Source: Lysobacteraceae bacterium
Lineage (GTDB): Bacteria > Pseudomonadota > Gammaproteobacteria > Steroidobacterales > Steroidobacteraceae
Assembly (NCBI GenBank): GCA_012516015.1
Contig: JAAYXG010000399.1
Coordinates: 1 to 15,118, forward strand
Length of the DNA: 15,118 nt
Direction of reading: 5' to 3'
The first letter of the stretch is position 1. Each line of letters begins with the position of its first letter. The position numbers and the translations under genes are program-made. Positions 1 through 7,758 of this stretch are shown here, one piece after another. The notes under the pieces were generated by a model. The model was not told the DNA's origin and did no database searches. It saw nothing but the letters and a program-made list of their open reading frames with translations.

Positions 1-3000
1 AGACCTTGTCCGGCGCGATGTCGATCCTCGATCGCCTCGGCCGAAGGCAGGAACTCGAGTGCGCGATCGAGCGCTCCGGACAACTCGAGGGAGCGGATCG
101 TGTGCGCGTGCTCGAACAGATCGGTCGTCGCGCGAAGCGCCATCGTAGAGATCGCTTGGCTTTGCAGATAGTTGTTGCGCAGGACGAGCGCGGCAACATC
201 CTCGGTCATGCTCGCGAGCATCTTGTTGCGCCTCGCGAGCGTGAGCTTCCCGCGCTGTACCGCGGTGTTCAGCAAGATCTTGATGTTGACCTCGTGATCC
301 GAGCAGTCGACGCCGCCCGAGTTGTCGACGAAGTCGGTATTGATGCGTCCGCCTGCGAGCGCGTATTCGATCCGTCCGCGCTGAGAGAAGCCGAGATTGC
401 CGCCTTCGCCGACGATCTTGCAGCGCAGGTCGCGGCCGTTGACGCGCACGGCATCGTTCGCACGATCGCCGATGTCGGCGTTCGTTTCGTCGCTCGCCTT
501 GACGTACGTGCCGATGCCGCCGTTCCACAGCAAGTCGACTTGCATGCACAACACGGCGCGGATCAGCTCGATCGGCGAGACGTTATCGCGATCCAGACCG
601 AGCATTGCGCGCGCTTGCGGCGCAAGCTTGATCGTCTTCGCATTGCGCGAATAGACGCCGCCGCCTTTCGAGATGAGCTTGCGATCGTAGTCTTCCCACG
701 TGGAGCGCGGCAGCTTGAACAAGCGCTCGCGCTCCTTGAAGCTCTTGGCAGGGTCGGGGTTCGGGTCCAGAAAAATGTGCTGGTGATTGAACGCGCCGAG
801 CAGCTTCATGTGAGGCGAGCGCAGCATCCCGTTGCCGAACACATCGCCCGACATGTCGCCGATGCCGACGGCGGTGAACTCCTGCGTTTGCGTGTCGATG
901 CCGATCTCGCGGAAGTGGCGCTTCACGCATTCCCATGCGCCGCGTGCGGTGATGCCCATCTTCTTGTGGTCGTAGCCGGCGGAACCGCCGGACGCGAACG
1001 CATCCCCGAGCCAGAAGCCGTACTCGGCGGCGACGGCGTTCGCGATGTCGGAGAAGGTGGCAGTTCCTTTGTCCGCGGCAACGACGAGATAGGCATCGTC
1101 TCCATCGCGCCTCACGACCTGCGGCGGCGGCTTGATTCGACCGTCGACGATGTTGTCGGTGATGTCGAGCAGCGCGCGGACGTACGAGCGGTAACACTCG
1201 ACGCCTTCGCGCTGAATCTCTTCGCGGCTGCCGCCGGTCGGCAAGCGCTTCGCGACGAAGCCGCCCTTCGCGCCGACGGGCACGATGAGCGTGTTCTTCA
1301 CGTTCTGGGCCTTCAGGAGACCCAGCACTTCCGTACGGAAGTCCTCGCGCCGATCCGACCAGCGAATGCCGCCGCGCGCGACATGGCCCATGCGCAAGTG
1401 AACGCCCTCGACGCGCGGCGAGTAGACGAAGATCTCGAACGCGGGCTTCGGCTGCGGCAGCTCTGCGATGCGGCGCGGATCGAGCTTGAGCGAGACATAC
1501 GGCTTGTGCCGGCCGGATGCGTCGGTTTGGTAGTAGTTCGTGCGCAGCGTCGCTTGGATGAGCGAGGCGAATCGCCGCAGAATGCGATCCTCGTCGAGAC
1601 TCTTGACGCCGTCGAGCGCTGCGTCGAGCTCTTGCTTGGCGCGCGTCGCGAGCGCATCGCGTCGAATGGGCTTGAGGGCGGGATCGAACTGCGCTTCGAA
1701 CAGGCGAGACAAGATCGCGGCGATCTGCGGATTCGCGCCGAGCACCTGTTCCATGTACGACTGGCTGAAGGTCGAGCTCGTCTGCAGCAAGTAGCGGCAA
1801 TAGGCGCGCAGGACCATCGCCTGGCGCCAGCGAAGCGAGGCGAGCACGACGAGCCGATTGAAGCGATCGTTTTCGGCCTCGCCGCTCAACACCGCCTTGA
1901 AGGCCTCCTTGAAGCGGGCTTCGAGGGACGACTCGACGTCTCGTTCGTCCGTGCGCTGCATCTCGTAGGTCGTGATCCATATCTCGCCGTTCTCCGGCGC
2001 GCGAACCACGTACGGGCGCTCGCTGATCACGAAGAAACCCAAATTCTCGAGTATCGGCAGCACCTGCGACAGCGGGATCGCTGCGCCGGAGCGAAAGAGG
2101 CGCAAGTAGGCGGTGCCGTTCTCCGCGCCGATCAGCCGAAGGCCCACGTAGCCCGAGTCGGCGACGACCCGATCGATCTCGCGCAAGTCCGCGATCGCTT
2201 CTTCCGCCGGCACCTCCGCCTCGTACGCCGCGGGGAAGGCATTGCGATAGCGATCCGAGATCGTGCGGCCTTCGAACTCGCCGTACGCCTCGATCAGCGC
2301 ATCACGCAAGCGATCGTCCCACGTGCGCACCGTTTCGGCGATGCGTTCCTCTAGCGCCGCGACGTCGATGCGCGGCCCGCCTTGTTCGGGCAGGCGGGCG
2401 ATGATGTGCACGCGCGCGAGCGCGGACTCGGAGATCTGCACTTGCGAGTCGAGCGCCGTCGCGTTCAGCGCTTCGCGAATGACGCGCTCCAAGCTCTCGC
2501 GAACTTGCGTGTTGTAGCGATCGCGCGGCACGTAGATGAGCGCCGAATAGAAGCGGCCGAAGACATCGCGTCGCAAGAACACGCGCACGCGCCGCCGCTC
2601 GTACAAGTTGACGACGCCGCGCGCGATGCGAATCAGGTCGGCGACGCGGGCCTGGAACAGCTCGTCGCGCGGATAGGTCTCGAGAACGTGCACGAGGGCC
2701 TTCGCGTCGTGGCTCGCCGGGTCGAGGTCGAAATGATCGATGACGCGCCGAATCTTCTGCGCGAGGAGCGGAATTTCACGCGGGCTGCGATGATAGACCC
2801 GCGAGGTGAACAACCCCAAGAAGCGCTGCTCGCCCGTCACGCGTCCCGATCGGTCGAACGTCTTGACGCCGATGTAGTCGAGGTAGGTCGAGCGGTGGAC
2901 CGTCGACTTCGAGTTCGCCTTCGTGATCGTGAGCAGATCGGGTGCGCGCGCGTGCTCGCGCAAATCGCCCTTCAGAATCGTCGGCTGCACGCGTCGCCGA

Positions 3001-3788
3001 CGCGAACGCAGCAGCCCGAGACCAGTTTCGGGAATCGCCTCGACCCGATCCTCCGTGCGGCCGCGCTTCAGCCGGTACTCGCGGTAGCCGAGAAACGTGA
3101 AGTTGTCGTCCGCGATCCATTCGAGCAATTCTTTTGCTTCTTGGATGTCGTGCTGCGGCACTGGGTGAGGCCGCGAGGGTAGAGCGGCCGCGATCTCGAG
3201 CGCACGCTCCTTCATCGGTAACCAATCCTTCACCGCAACGCGCACGTCGTCGAGCGTGCGCAGAATTCTGCGGCGAAGCGCTTCGAGTCGTTCGGAATCC
3301 TCGATGCGATCGATCTGAACGTGCTGCCACGATTCTCTGAAGCGGCTCGAGTCGTCGCTCGTTGGGATCTCGACGATGCGGCCACTGCGGTCACGCCGCA
3401 CGCCGAGCACGGGATGGACCATCAGATGCACCGTGAGCTCCTGGTCGCTCAGCACGATGCCGAGGGAATCGACCAAAAAGGGCATGTCTTCGATCGTGAC
3501 CTCGACGATCGTGTGCTTCGAGGTCCAGCCGTCGCGCGCTTCTTCCGGGTTGAATACGCGCACGATCGGCTGATTGCGTTTGCGCACGCGCGCGGCACGT
3601 AAATGAGCGAGCGCCGCTGCAGCGAGCTCGGCACTCGAATACGCTCTGAGATCTTCTTCGGCGACGCCGCGAAAGTACTCGCGCAGGAAGGTGTCCGAAG
3701 AGGGGAGATCGTCGCGGCGCTTGCGGCTGCGAGCCGCGCCGACGATGCGTTCGATCAGTTTCTGGCGGGCAACCGGAATCGTGCTCAT
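1..3788 (-). CDS. gdhB: NAD-specific glutamate dehydrogenase, GDH-180 type (partial, C-terminus outside window)
   Basis: This enzyme oxidatively deaminates L-glutamate to 2-oxoglutarate and ammonia with NAD in the cytoplasm. The minus-strand frame is open from the ATG at 3788 to the window edge, giving 1262 residues of a family usually near 1600. The N-terminus starts MSTIPVARQKLIERIVG. The central part has the family-typical stretch from M800 containing GHVARGGIRWSDRREDF, and GAKGGFV with K841, the expected glutamate-binding and catalytic region. The N-terminal third matches the regulatory ACT-like part of large GDHs. The start follows a C-rich heptad array by 3 bases and has no Shine-Dalgarno sequence, so initiation may depend on coupling to the upstream E2 gene 191 bases away. 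A long open frame on the opposite strand (6-2354) is a codon-composition shadow. The family call is firm; the symbol is less so. Confidence 0.93.
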   Translation of the reverse strand, partial: MSTIPVARQKLIERIVGAARSRKRRDDLPSSDTFLREYFRGVAEEDLRAYSSAELAAAALAHLRAARVRKRNQPIVRVFNPEEARDGWTSKHTIVEVTIEDMPFLVDSLGIVLSDQELTVHLMVHPVLGVRRDRSGRIVEIPTSDDSSRFRESWQHVQIDRIEDSERLEALRRRILRTLDDVRVAVKDWLPMKERALEIAAALPSRPHPVPQHDIQEAKELLEWIADDNFTFLGYREYRLKRGRTEDRVEAIPETGLGLLRSRRRRVQPTILKGDLREHARAPDLLTITKANSKSTVHRSTYLDYIGVKTFDRSGRVTGEQRFLGLFTSRVYHRSPREIPLLAQKIRRVIDHFDLDPASHDAKALVHVLETYPRDELFQARVADLIRIARGVVNLYERRRVRVFLRRDVFGRFYSALIYVPRDRYNTQVRESLERVIREALNATALDSQVQISESALARVHIIARLPEQGGPRIDVAALEERIAETVRTWDDRLRDALIEAYGEFEGRTISDRYRNAFPAAYEAEVPAEEAIADLREIDRVVADSGYVGLRLIGAENGTAYLRLFRSGAAIPLSQVLPILENLGFFVISERPYVVRAPENGEIWITTYEMQRTDERDVESSLEARFKEAFKAVLSGEAENDRFNRLVVLASLRWRQAMVLRAYCRYLLQTSSTFSQSYMEQVLGANPQIAAILSRLFEAQFDPALKPIRRDALATRAKQELDAALDGVKSLDEDRILRRFASLIQATLRTNYYQTDASGRHKPYVSLKLDPRRIAELPQPKPAFEIFVYSPRVEGVHLRMGHVARGGIRWSDRREDFRTEVLGLLKAQNVKNTLIVPVGAKGGFVAKRLPTGGSREEIQREGVECYRSYVRALLDITDNIVDGRIKPPPQVVRRDGDDAYLVVAADKGTATFSDIANAVAAEYGFWLGDAFASGGSAGYDHKKMGITARGAWECVKRHFREIGIDTQTQEFTAVGIGDMSGDVFGNGMLRSPHMKLLGAFNHQHIFLDPNPDPAKSFKERERLFKLPRSTWEDYDRKLISKGGGVYSRNAKTIKLAPQARAMLGLDRDNVSPIELIRAVLCMQVDLLWNGGIGTYVKASDETNADIGDRANDAVRVNGRDLRCKIVGEGGNLGFSQRGRIEYALAGGRINTDFVDNSGGVDCSDHEVNIKILLNTAVQRGKLTLARRNKMLASMTEDVAALVLRNNYLQSQAISTMALRATTDLFEHAHTIRSLELSGALDRALEFLPSAEAIEDRHRAGQG

Positions 3789-3790
3789 CT

Positions 3791-3982
3791 GAGGGCTCGG
3801 GGCTCGGGGCATGGGGTCTGGGCCGGATAAGCGATTCGCAGGGCTTGGGGCTGGGGGCTTGGGGCCTCGGCCGGATAAGAGGCAATTACGATTTTCAGGT
3901 CGAGTACCTCAACTTCAGTCAGCGGTCGTGTGTGATATCCATTGGTGGCGTTCCAGCCCACGCCCCGAGCCTCGCGCCCTCA
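3791..3982. repeat. Inverted heptad-repeat arrays at the E2-gdhB junction
   Basis: The 191-base spacer holds three period-7 arrays. The G-rich coding-strand arm is the complement of 3954-3982 (CAGCCCA, CGCCCCG, AGCCTCG, CGCCCTC) and includes the E2 stop codon (3980-3982). The opposed arms are 3792-3826 (AGGGCTC, GGGGCTC, GGGGCAT, GGGGTCT) and 3841-3873 (GGGCTTG, GGGCTGG, GGGCTTG, GGGCCTC). The complement of 3954-3982 closely matches 3791-3822, so the RNA could form a long hairpin. The segments 3793-3831 and 3841-3879 are direct copies 48 bases apart with 5 mismatches in 39, and both end in GGCCGGATAAG. The centre (3881-3952) holds no gene that I can see. Confidence 0.8.
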
Positions 3983-5173
3983 CGTCGGTAACGCCAAGTC
4001 CGCAATCACCGCACCGAGGAAACGACACGCTTCGCCGCCCGTGATGCAGCGATGGTCGAACGTGAGCGACAAGGGAATGCGCGTGTGAATCTCGGGGCCG
4101 CTTTCGCCCGCGACGACGTCGCGCTGGAGCTTGCCCGCACCGAGGATCGCGACCGCCGGCGGCACGACGAGCGGCGTCGCGTAGCGACCGGCCATCGTGC
4201 CGAAGTTCGAGAGCGTGAACGTGTAGTCGCGCATCTCGTCGGGTGTCACGGTGCGCGAGCGCGTACGCTCCTTCAAGTCGTTCAGTGCTTCGCGAAGCTC
4301 GCGAGCCGAGCGACTGCCGACGTCGCGCAGCACCGGCACGATGAGTCCCTCGGGCGTGTCGATCGCGACCGCGAGATCGACCTTCTCCATGATCTTCTTG
4401 GAAGGGCCCGCGGGATCGAACAGTGCATTCAAACCGGGTTCGACCTTCGTGCCCGCGACGATCGCGCGGATCAGGCGCACGGTGAAGTCGCGACGCTCCG
4501 TCCACCCTTCGATGTCCGCATCGTCGAAGATCGTGCACATCGCCACCTGATCGCGAGACAGCGACATGCTCATCGACATCGCCTTGCGCGGACCGCGCAG
4601 CCGATCGGCGTCGGTGAGCCCGGGCACGGTCGGGGAGCTTGCGCCGCCCTTCGCCGATAAATTCGCAACCGCTAGAACATCGTCCACGCTGACGAGCCCG
4701 TGCCGTCCGGTGGCGCGGCAGGAGGCGAGCTGGACGCCGAGTCGTTTCGCCAGCATGCGCACCGCGGGTGCTGCACGCACGCGCTCGCGCCTGCCGCGGC
4801 GCGTGCCCCCCGCGATCGCGTGATCGACGAGCTCCTCGTCGCTGCTCTCCATGTGACCGACGACCATGCCTTGGGCGGGACTTGGGGCCTGGGACTTGGG
4901 GCTTGTGCCAGACGTGGAAGAGGCCGCTTGCGCGCCTTCTTCGAGCTCGAAGTCCACGAGCGGCTTGCCGGTTTCCACGATATCGCCGGGCTGCGCATGG
5001 AACTTGACGATGCGGCCGGTGTAGGGGCTGGGCACGTCGACGACCGCTTTCGCCGTCTCCACCGAAACCATCGGCTGATCGACGGTGACGGAATCCCCTT
5101 CCTTGACATGCCACGCGACGATCTCGGCCTCGGGTAGGCCTTCGCCAAGATCGGGGAGATTGAAGGTAGTCAT
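3980..5173 (-). CDS. pdhC: Dihydrolipoamide acyltransferase, E2 of a pyruvate dehydrogenase-type complex
   Basis: E2 is the core of the 2-oxo acid dehydrogenase complex; it moves the acyl group from E1 via lipoyllysine to CoA. The protein is 397 residues. A single lipoyl domain spans about 1-80 (LPDLGEGLPEAEI; lipoylated K42 in ETAKA). A flexible linker spans 81-130, the E1/E3-binding domain about 134-170, and the catalytic domain about 195-397. The active-site motif reads DHRCITGG: H374 is present, but the usual Asp of HxxxDG is T378. The linker contains a heptad-repeat array in frame (residues about 88-102). I chose the ATG at 5173 because the lipoyl domain begins there and AGG lies 8 bases upstream; a GTG at 5182 would add three residues. 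E1 beta is upstream and gdhB downstream. No E3 gene is in the window. A branched-chain acyltransferase is the main alternative. Confidence 0.9.
   Translation of the reverse strand: MTTFNLPDLGEGLPEAEIVAWHVKEGDSVTVDQPMVSVETAKAVVDVPSPYTGRIVKFHAQPGDIVETGKPLVDFELEEGAQAASSTSGTSPKSQAPSPAQGMVVGHMESSDEELVDHAIAGGTRRGRRERVRAAPAVRMLAKRLGVQLASCRATGRHGLVSVDDVLAVANLSAKGGASSPTVPGLTDADRLRGPRKAMSMSMSLSRDQVAMCTIFDDADIEGWTERRDFTVRLIRAIVAGTKVEPGLNALFDPAGPSKKIMEKVDLAVAIDTPEGLIVPVLRDVGSRSARELREALNDLKERTRSRTVTPDEMRDYTFTLSNFGTMAGRYATPLVVPPAVAILGAGKLQRDVVAGESGPEIHTRIPLSLTFDHRCITGGEACRFLGAVIADLALPT
4871..4912 (-). repeat. In-frame heptad-repeat array inside the E2 linker
   Basis: Inside the E2 gene the plus strand reads GGGCGGG, ACTTGGG, GCCTGGG, ACTTGGG, GCTTGTG, then CCAGA: period 7, like the intergenic arrays. 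On the coding strand it starts with the TCTGGCACA head motif (4904-4912) and continues with C-rich heptads. It is translated as about SGTSPKSQAPSPAQG (residues 88-102), a Pro/Ser/Ala-rich piece suited to a flexible linker. Three heptads make 21 bases, or 7 codons, so unit changes in multiples of three keep the frame. No opposed partner arm is visible nearby. Confidence 0.75.
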
Positions 5174-5188
5174 GGCAGACACCTGGAT

Positions 5189-5366
5189 GGTTGACGGTTG
5201 ACAATTGACGGTTGGCGGTTAGAGCCGAAAAAGTCACCACTCCGCTCGTGTCGTCTGCAGAATAGGAGCTCGTCTTGCCCGTGTGTAAGGACGGACGTGC
5301 TCTCGGTGCGCTGGTCTATCTTCATTCTGCCTCTTGCCGTCAACAGTCAACCGTCAACGCTCAACT
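5189..5366. repeat. Inverted heptad-repeat arrays at the E1 beta-E2 junction
   Basis: The left array (5189-5222) is GGTTGAC, GGTTGAC, AATTGAC, GGTTGGC, GGTTAG. The right array (5337-5364) is CCGTCAA, CAGTCAA, CCGTCAA, CGCTCAA. They are inverted complements with the same period of 7. The right array overlaps the E1 beta stop codon (complement of 5361-5363), so one heptad supplies the TGA. The left array ends 16 bases before the E2 ATG. The centre (5223-5336) has no convincing ORF, terminator or promoter that I could identify. Confidence 0.82.
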
Positions 5367-6341
5367 GTGTTCCATCGTCGCCTTCACGGCGTCGACGATT
5401 CTTGGAACGCTCGGAATGAATTCGTTCTCTAGGCGATACAGCGGCATCACTGTATCGAAGCCGGTGACGCGCTGAATCGGCGCGATGAGATCGTACAGGC
5501 CGTGCTCGGCCACGGTCGCCGCAATTTCCGCGCCGACGCCGCAGTTGCGCGCGGCCTCGTGCACGATGACGAGCCTGCCGGTTTTCGCGACGGAGTCGAG
5601 GATCGTATCGAAATCGATCGGGCTCACGGTCGCAAGATCGATGACCTCGGCGCTGATGTTTTGCGATGCGAGCTGGTCCGCGGCCTTCAGAGCGTCGACG
5701 ACCATCGCGCCCCAGGTGACGAGCGTGACGTCCTCGCCCTCGCGCAGGATGTAGCACACATCGAGCGGCAGCGCCGCGCCGTCGTCGGCGACCTCCTGTT
5801 TCGTATACCTATATATACGTGTGGGCTCGAGGAATACGACCGGATCCGGGTCGCGGATCGCGGCGAGCAGCAAGCCGTAGGCACGCGCGGGCGACGACGG
5901 ACATACGACGCGAATTCCGGGGATGTGCGCGAGCATCGCTTCGACCGCCTCGGAGTGATGCTCGGGCGCGTGGATACCGCCGCCGTGAGGCATGCGCAGC
6001 ACGACGGGGCAGCTCATGCGTCCACGGGTGCGATGGCGCAAGCGGCTCATGTGATTGACGATCTGATCGATCGCGGGATACAGAAAGCCCATGAACTGAA
6101 TTTCCGCGACCGGCCGCATGCCTTGCGCCGCCATACCGACGCACATGCCGGCGATCATGTTCTCCGCGAGCGGCGTGTCTTGCACGCGTTCGCTGCCGAA
6201 CCGCTCGAACAGGCCCTGGGTCGCGCGAAACACGCCGCCGCTCTTGCCTACATCTTCGCCGAGCACGACGACGCTTTCATCGTGGGCGAGCTCCCACGCT
6301 TGCGCCATCGCAATCGCCTCGATCATGGTGATTTTCGGCAT
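5361..6341 (-). CDS. pdhB: Pyruvate dehydrogenase-type E1 component, beta subunit
   Basis: This is the beta half of the thiamine diphosphate-dependent E1 heterotetramer, which decarboxylates the 2-oxo acid and acylates the E2 lipoyl group. The 326-residue length is normal. The sequence opens MPKITMIEAIAMAQAWEL, then LGEDVG (28-32), DTPLAE with the expected cofactor-interacting Glu60, HAPEHHSE (124-131), and a C-terminal transketolase-like domain from about 200 (EVIDLATVSPIDFDTI). The ATG at 6341 follows a short inverted repeat (GCCTGC/GCAGGC, 6350-6364) and a weak AGG. It lies between E1 alpha (209-base spacer) and E2 (187-base spacer). Both spacers are filled by heptad arrays, which is long for subunits of one complex. 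Confidence 0.93.
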   Translation of the reverse strand: MPKITMIEAIAMAQAWELAHDESVVVLGEDVGKSGGVFRATQGLFERFGSERVQDTPLAENMIAGMCVGMAAQGMRPVAEIQFMGFLYPAIDQIVNHMSRLRHRTRGRMSCPVVLRMPHGGGIHAPEHHSEAVEAMLAHIPGIRVVCPSSPARAYGLLLAAIRDPDPVVFLEPTRIYRYTKQEVADDGAALPLDVCYILREGEDVTLVTWGAMVVDALKAADQLASQNISAEVIDLATVSPIDFDTILDSVAKTGRLVIVHEAARNCGVGAEIAATVAEHGLYDLIAPIQRVTGFDTVMPLYRLENEFIPSVPRIVDAVKATMEHS

Positions 6342-6349
6342 GGCTAGGC

Positions 6350-6364
6350 CTGCCTTGCAGGCGG
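6350..6364 (-). other. Small hairpin just upstream of the E1 beta start
   Basis: GCCTGC and GCAGGC form a 6-bp stem with a 3-base loop, 8 bases before the E1 beta ATG. It sits between the C-rich heptad arm and the start codon, so it could affect ribosome access. It lacks a T-run and is not a terminator. A role is inferred only from position. Confidence 0.4.
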
Positions 6365-6551
6365 GCTGGAGGCTGGAGGCTGGAGGCTGGTGCCAGACAG
6401 AGATCCTCGACGATGGCCCGAAGGCCCATCGCTGTAGCCGAAGAGGGTTTCGAAACTCGTGTTCAACTGCATTTCCGGAAGTCTGCTTATAGGGTTAGGT
6501 TAGTGCATCGGAGGCCGCTTGCGTTGCTGACTCCAGCCTCCAGCCCAGCCT
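6363..6551. repeat. Inverted heptad-repeat arrays at the E1 alpha-E1 beta junction
   Basis: The left array (6363-6390) is GGGCTGG followed by AGGCTGG three times, then TGCCAGACAG. The right array (6531-6551) is CTCCAGC, CTCCAGC, CCAGCCT and runs into the E1 alpha stop codon (complement of 6551-6553). The arms are inverted complements. The centre (6401-6530) contains a strong stem-loop, on the coding strand GATGGGCC-TTCG-GGCCATC (about 6412-6430), with a UUCG-type tetraloop and one bulged G. No T-run follows, so I do not call it a terminator. No gene is visible in the centre. Confidence 0.82.
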
Positions 6552-7636
6552 CAGTGCGACGGCTTCCCAGTTCCCGCGTAGCGCCTCGCAATGGCCTTTT
6601 GAGCTTCGATGTAACGGGGCGGATTGGCAAATAGATAGTCGAACATCGCGTCCGTCGACTGCTTGGGCGTGGCGAGATACTCCTTGACGGCAGCCTCGAC
6701 CTCTGCGGTGTACTCCGATTTCATCGCTTGCTCGCGCGCCTCGTCGAGAATGCCCCGCGATTGGAGGTAGGTCCGCGTGCGCACGAGCGGTTCGACTTTC
6801 CACGCCTCTTCGACTTCCTCGTTCGAGCGGTAGCGCGTCGCATCGTCAGCGGTCGTGTGATCGCTCAAGCGGTAGCTCAATGCTTCGATCAGCATGGGGC
6901 CGCCGCCGGCGCGCGCATTCTCGACCGCTTTCGCGACCGTATCGCGCACGACGAGCACGTCGTTGCCGTCGACCTGGATGCCGGGGATCCCCGCGGCGAT
7001 GGCCTTTTGCGCGAGCGTCCGTGCGGCAGTCTGCTCCTCGATCGGCACCGAGATCGCCCACTTGTTGTTGACGACGACGAATACGATCGGCAAATGCTTG
7101 GCGCCTGCGAGATTGATCGCTTCGTAGAATGCGCCCTCGGAAGTGCCGCCGTCGCCGATATAGGCGAGCGCGCATCGTGGCTCGTGTCGGATCTTGAACG
7201 CCATCGCCGCGCCGGCGGCGTGCAGCGTTTGCGTCGCGATGGGCACACACCAGGGAAAATCGTGACGAGGGCCCGCGAAGTCGTTGCCGCGCTCGTCGCC
7301 GCCCCAGTAGAGGAGCACGTCGAGCATTCGGACGCCGCGCCAGAAGAGGGTCCCGATCTCGCGATAGACGATCGCTACGCAATCCTCCGGGCGGAGCGCC
7401 GCGGCGACACCGACGTGTGTGGCTTCTTGACCGAGACAGGGCGCATACGTGCCGAGCTTGCCGGTGCGCTGCAGATTCACTGCTTTGCCGTCGAAGATCC
7501 GCGCACGCAACATCGCGCCATACATCTCGAGGAGCTGTGCGTCGTCCTGGGCGAACTCGGGCAGCTCGCCGTGAACACGGCCAGATGGATCGAGGATCTG
7601 ACGATACTTGATCTGAAACTCGGCCACTGTTCTCAC
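6551..7636 (-). CDS. pdhA: Pyruvate dehydrogenase-type E1 component, alpha subunit
   Basis: The alpha subunit binds thiamine diphosphate and pairs with E1 beta. The thiamine motif runs from GDGGTSEG (161-168) to VVNNKWAIS (188-196). LQRTGKLGTYAPCLGQEA (55-72), TLAQKAIAAGIPGIQVDGND (207-226) and YRLSDHTTADD (active-site loop) resemble Gram-positive PdhA more than the Pseudomonas branched-chain BkdA1, so pyruvate is the likelier substrate. I chose the GTG at 7636 (361 residues). AAGGAG lies 8 bases upstream (complement of 7645-7650), a TATAAT box lies upstream at 7682-7687, and the homologous sequence begins at RTVAEFQIKYRQ. An in-frame ATG at 7762 overlaps the marR stop as ATGA and would add 42 residues of unfamiliar acidic sequence. 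That start cannot be excluded. Confidence 0.9.
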   Translation of the reverse strand: MRTVAEFQIKYRQILDPSGRVHGELPEFAQDDAQLLEMYGAMLRARIFDGKAVNLQRTGKLGTYAPCLGQEATHVGVAAALRPEDCVAIVYREIGTLFWRGVRMLDVLLYWGGDERGNDFAGPRHDFPWCVPIATQTLHAAGAAMAFKIRHEPRCALAYIGDGGTSEGAFYEAINLAGAKHLPIVFVVVNNKWAISVPIEEQTAARTLAQKAIAAGIPGIQVDGNDVLVVRDTVAKAVENARAGGGPMLIEALSYRLSDHTTADDATRYRSNEEVEEAWKVEPLVRTRTYLQSRGILDEAREQAMKSEYTAEVEAAVKEYLATPKQSTDAMFDYLFANPPRYIEAQKAIARRYAGTGKPSH

Positions 7637-7644
7637 TCGTGAAT

Positions 7645-7650
7645 CTCCTT
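7645..7650 (-). promoter_or_regulatory. Strong Shine-Dalgarno sequence for E1 alpha
   Basis: The complement of 7645-7650 reads AAGGAG, 8 bases before the GTG at 7636. It is the strongest ribosome-binding site in this operon and decides my start call for E1 alpha. Confidence 0.65.
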
Positions 7651-7681
7651 GCTCGGCATGGCCGGCTTCGACGCGGCGCGG

Positions 7682-7710
7682 ATTATAGCGAAGGTCTTCA
7701 CCGTCGTCGG
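7682..7710 (-). promoter_or_regulatory. Likely sigma-70 promoter for the E1 alpha-E1 beta-E2 unit
   Basis: On the minus strand a perfect TATAAT (complement of 7682-7687) lies 17 bases downstream of CCGACG (complement of 7705-7710), a partial -35 box with the GAC core. The expected transcript start falls about 40 bases before the GTG start of E1 alpha. An exact TATAAT is uncommon by chance in DNA this GC-rich, but the -35 match is only 3 of 6. Confidence 0.5.
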
Positions 7711-7758
7711 TCCGCGCGGAGATCTCGCCGAGGAGTTCGTCTACGGTGTTGCGATCGT

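Noticed and set aside
6..2354. Plus-strand open frame of 782 codons, continued in the same frame at 2382-3182 and 3321-3602
   Set aside because: It mirrors the codons of the minus-strand glutamate dehydrogenase exactly. Arg/Ala/Asp-rich composition and lack of any recognisable domain show it is a high-GC antisense shadow.
5223..5336. Small gene or regulatory RNA in the centre of the E1 beta-E2 junction
   Set aside because: No start with ribosome-binding site, no clear promoter, and no stable fold that I could recognise by eye.
6401..6530. Rho-independent terminator in the E1 alpha-E1 beta spacer
   Set aside because: The UUCG-type hairpin is strong but is not followed by a T-run, and termination between E1 subunits would be unexpected.
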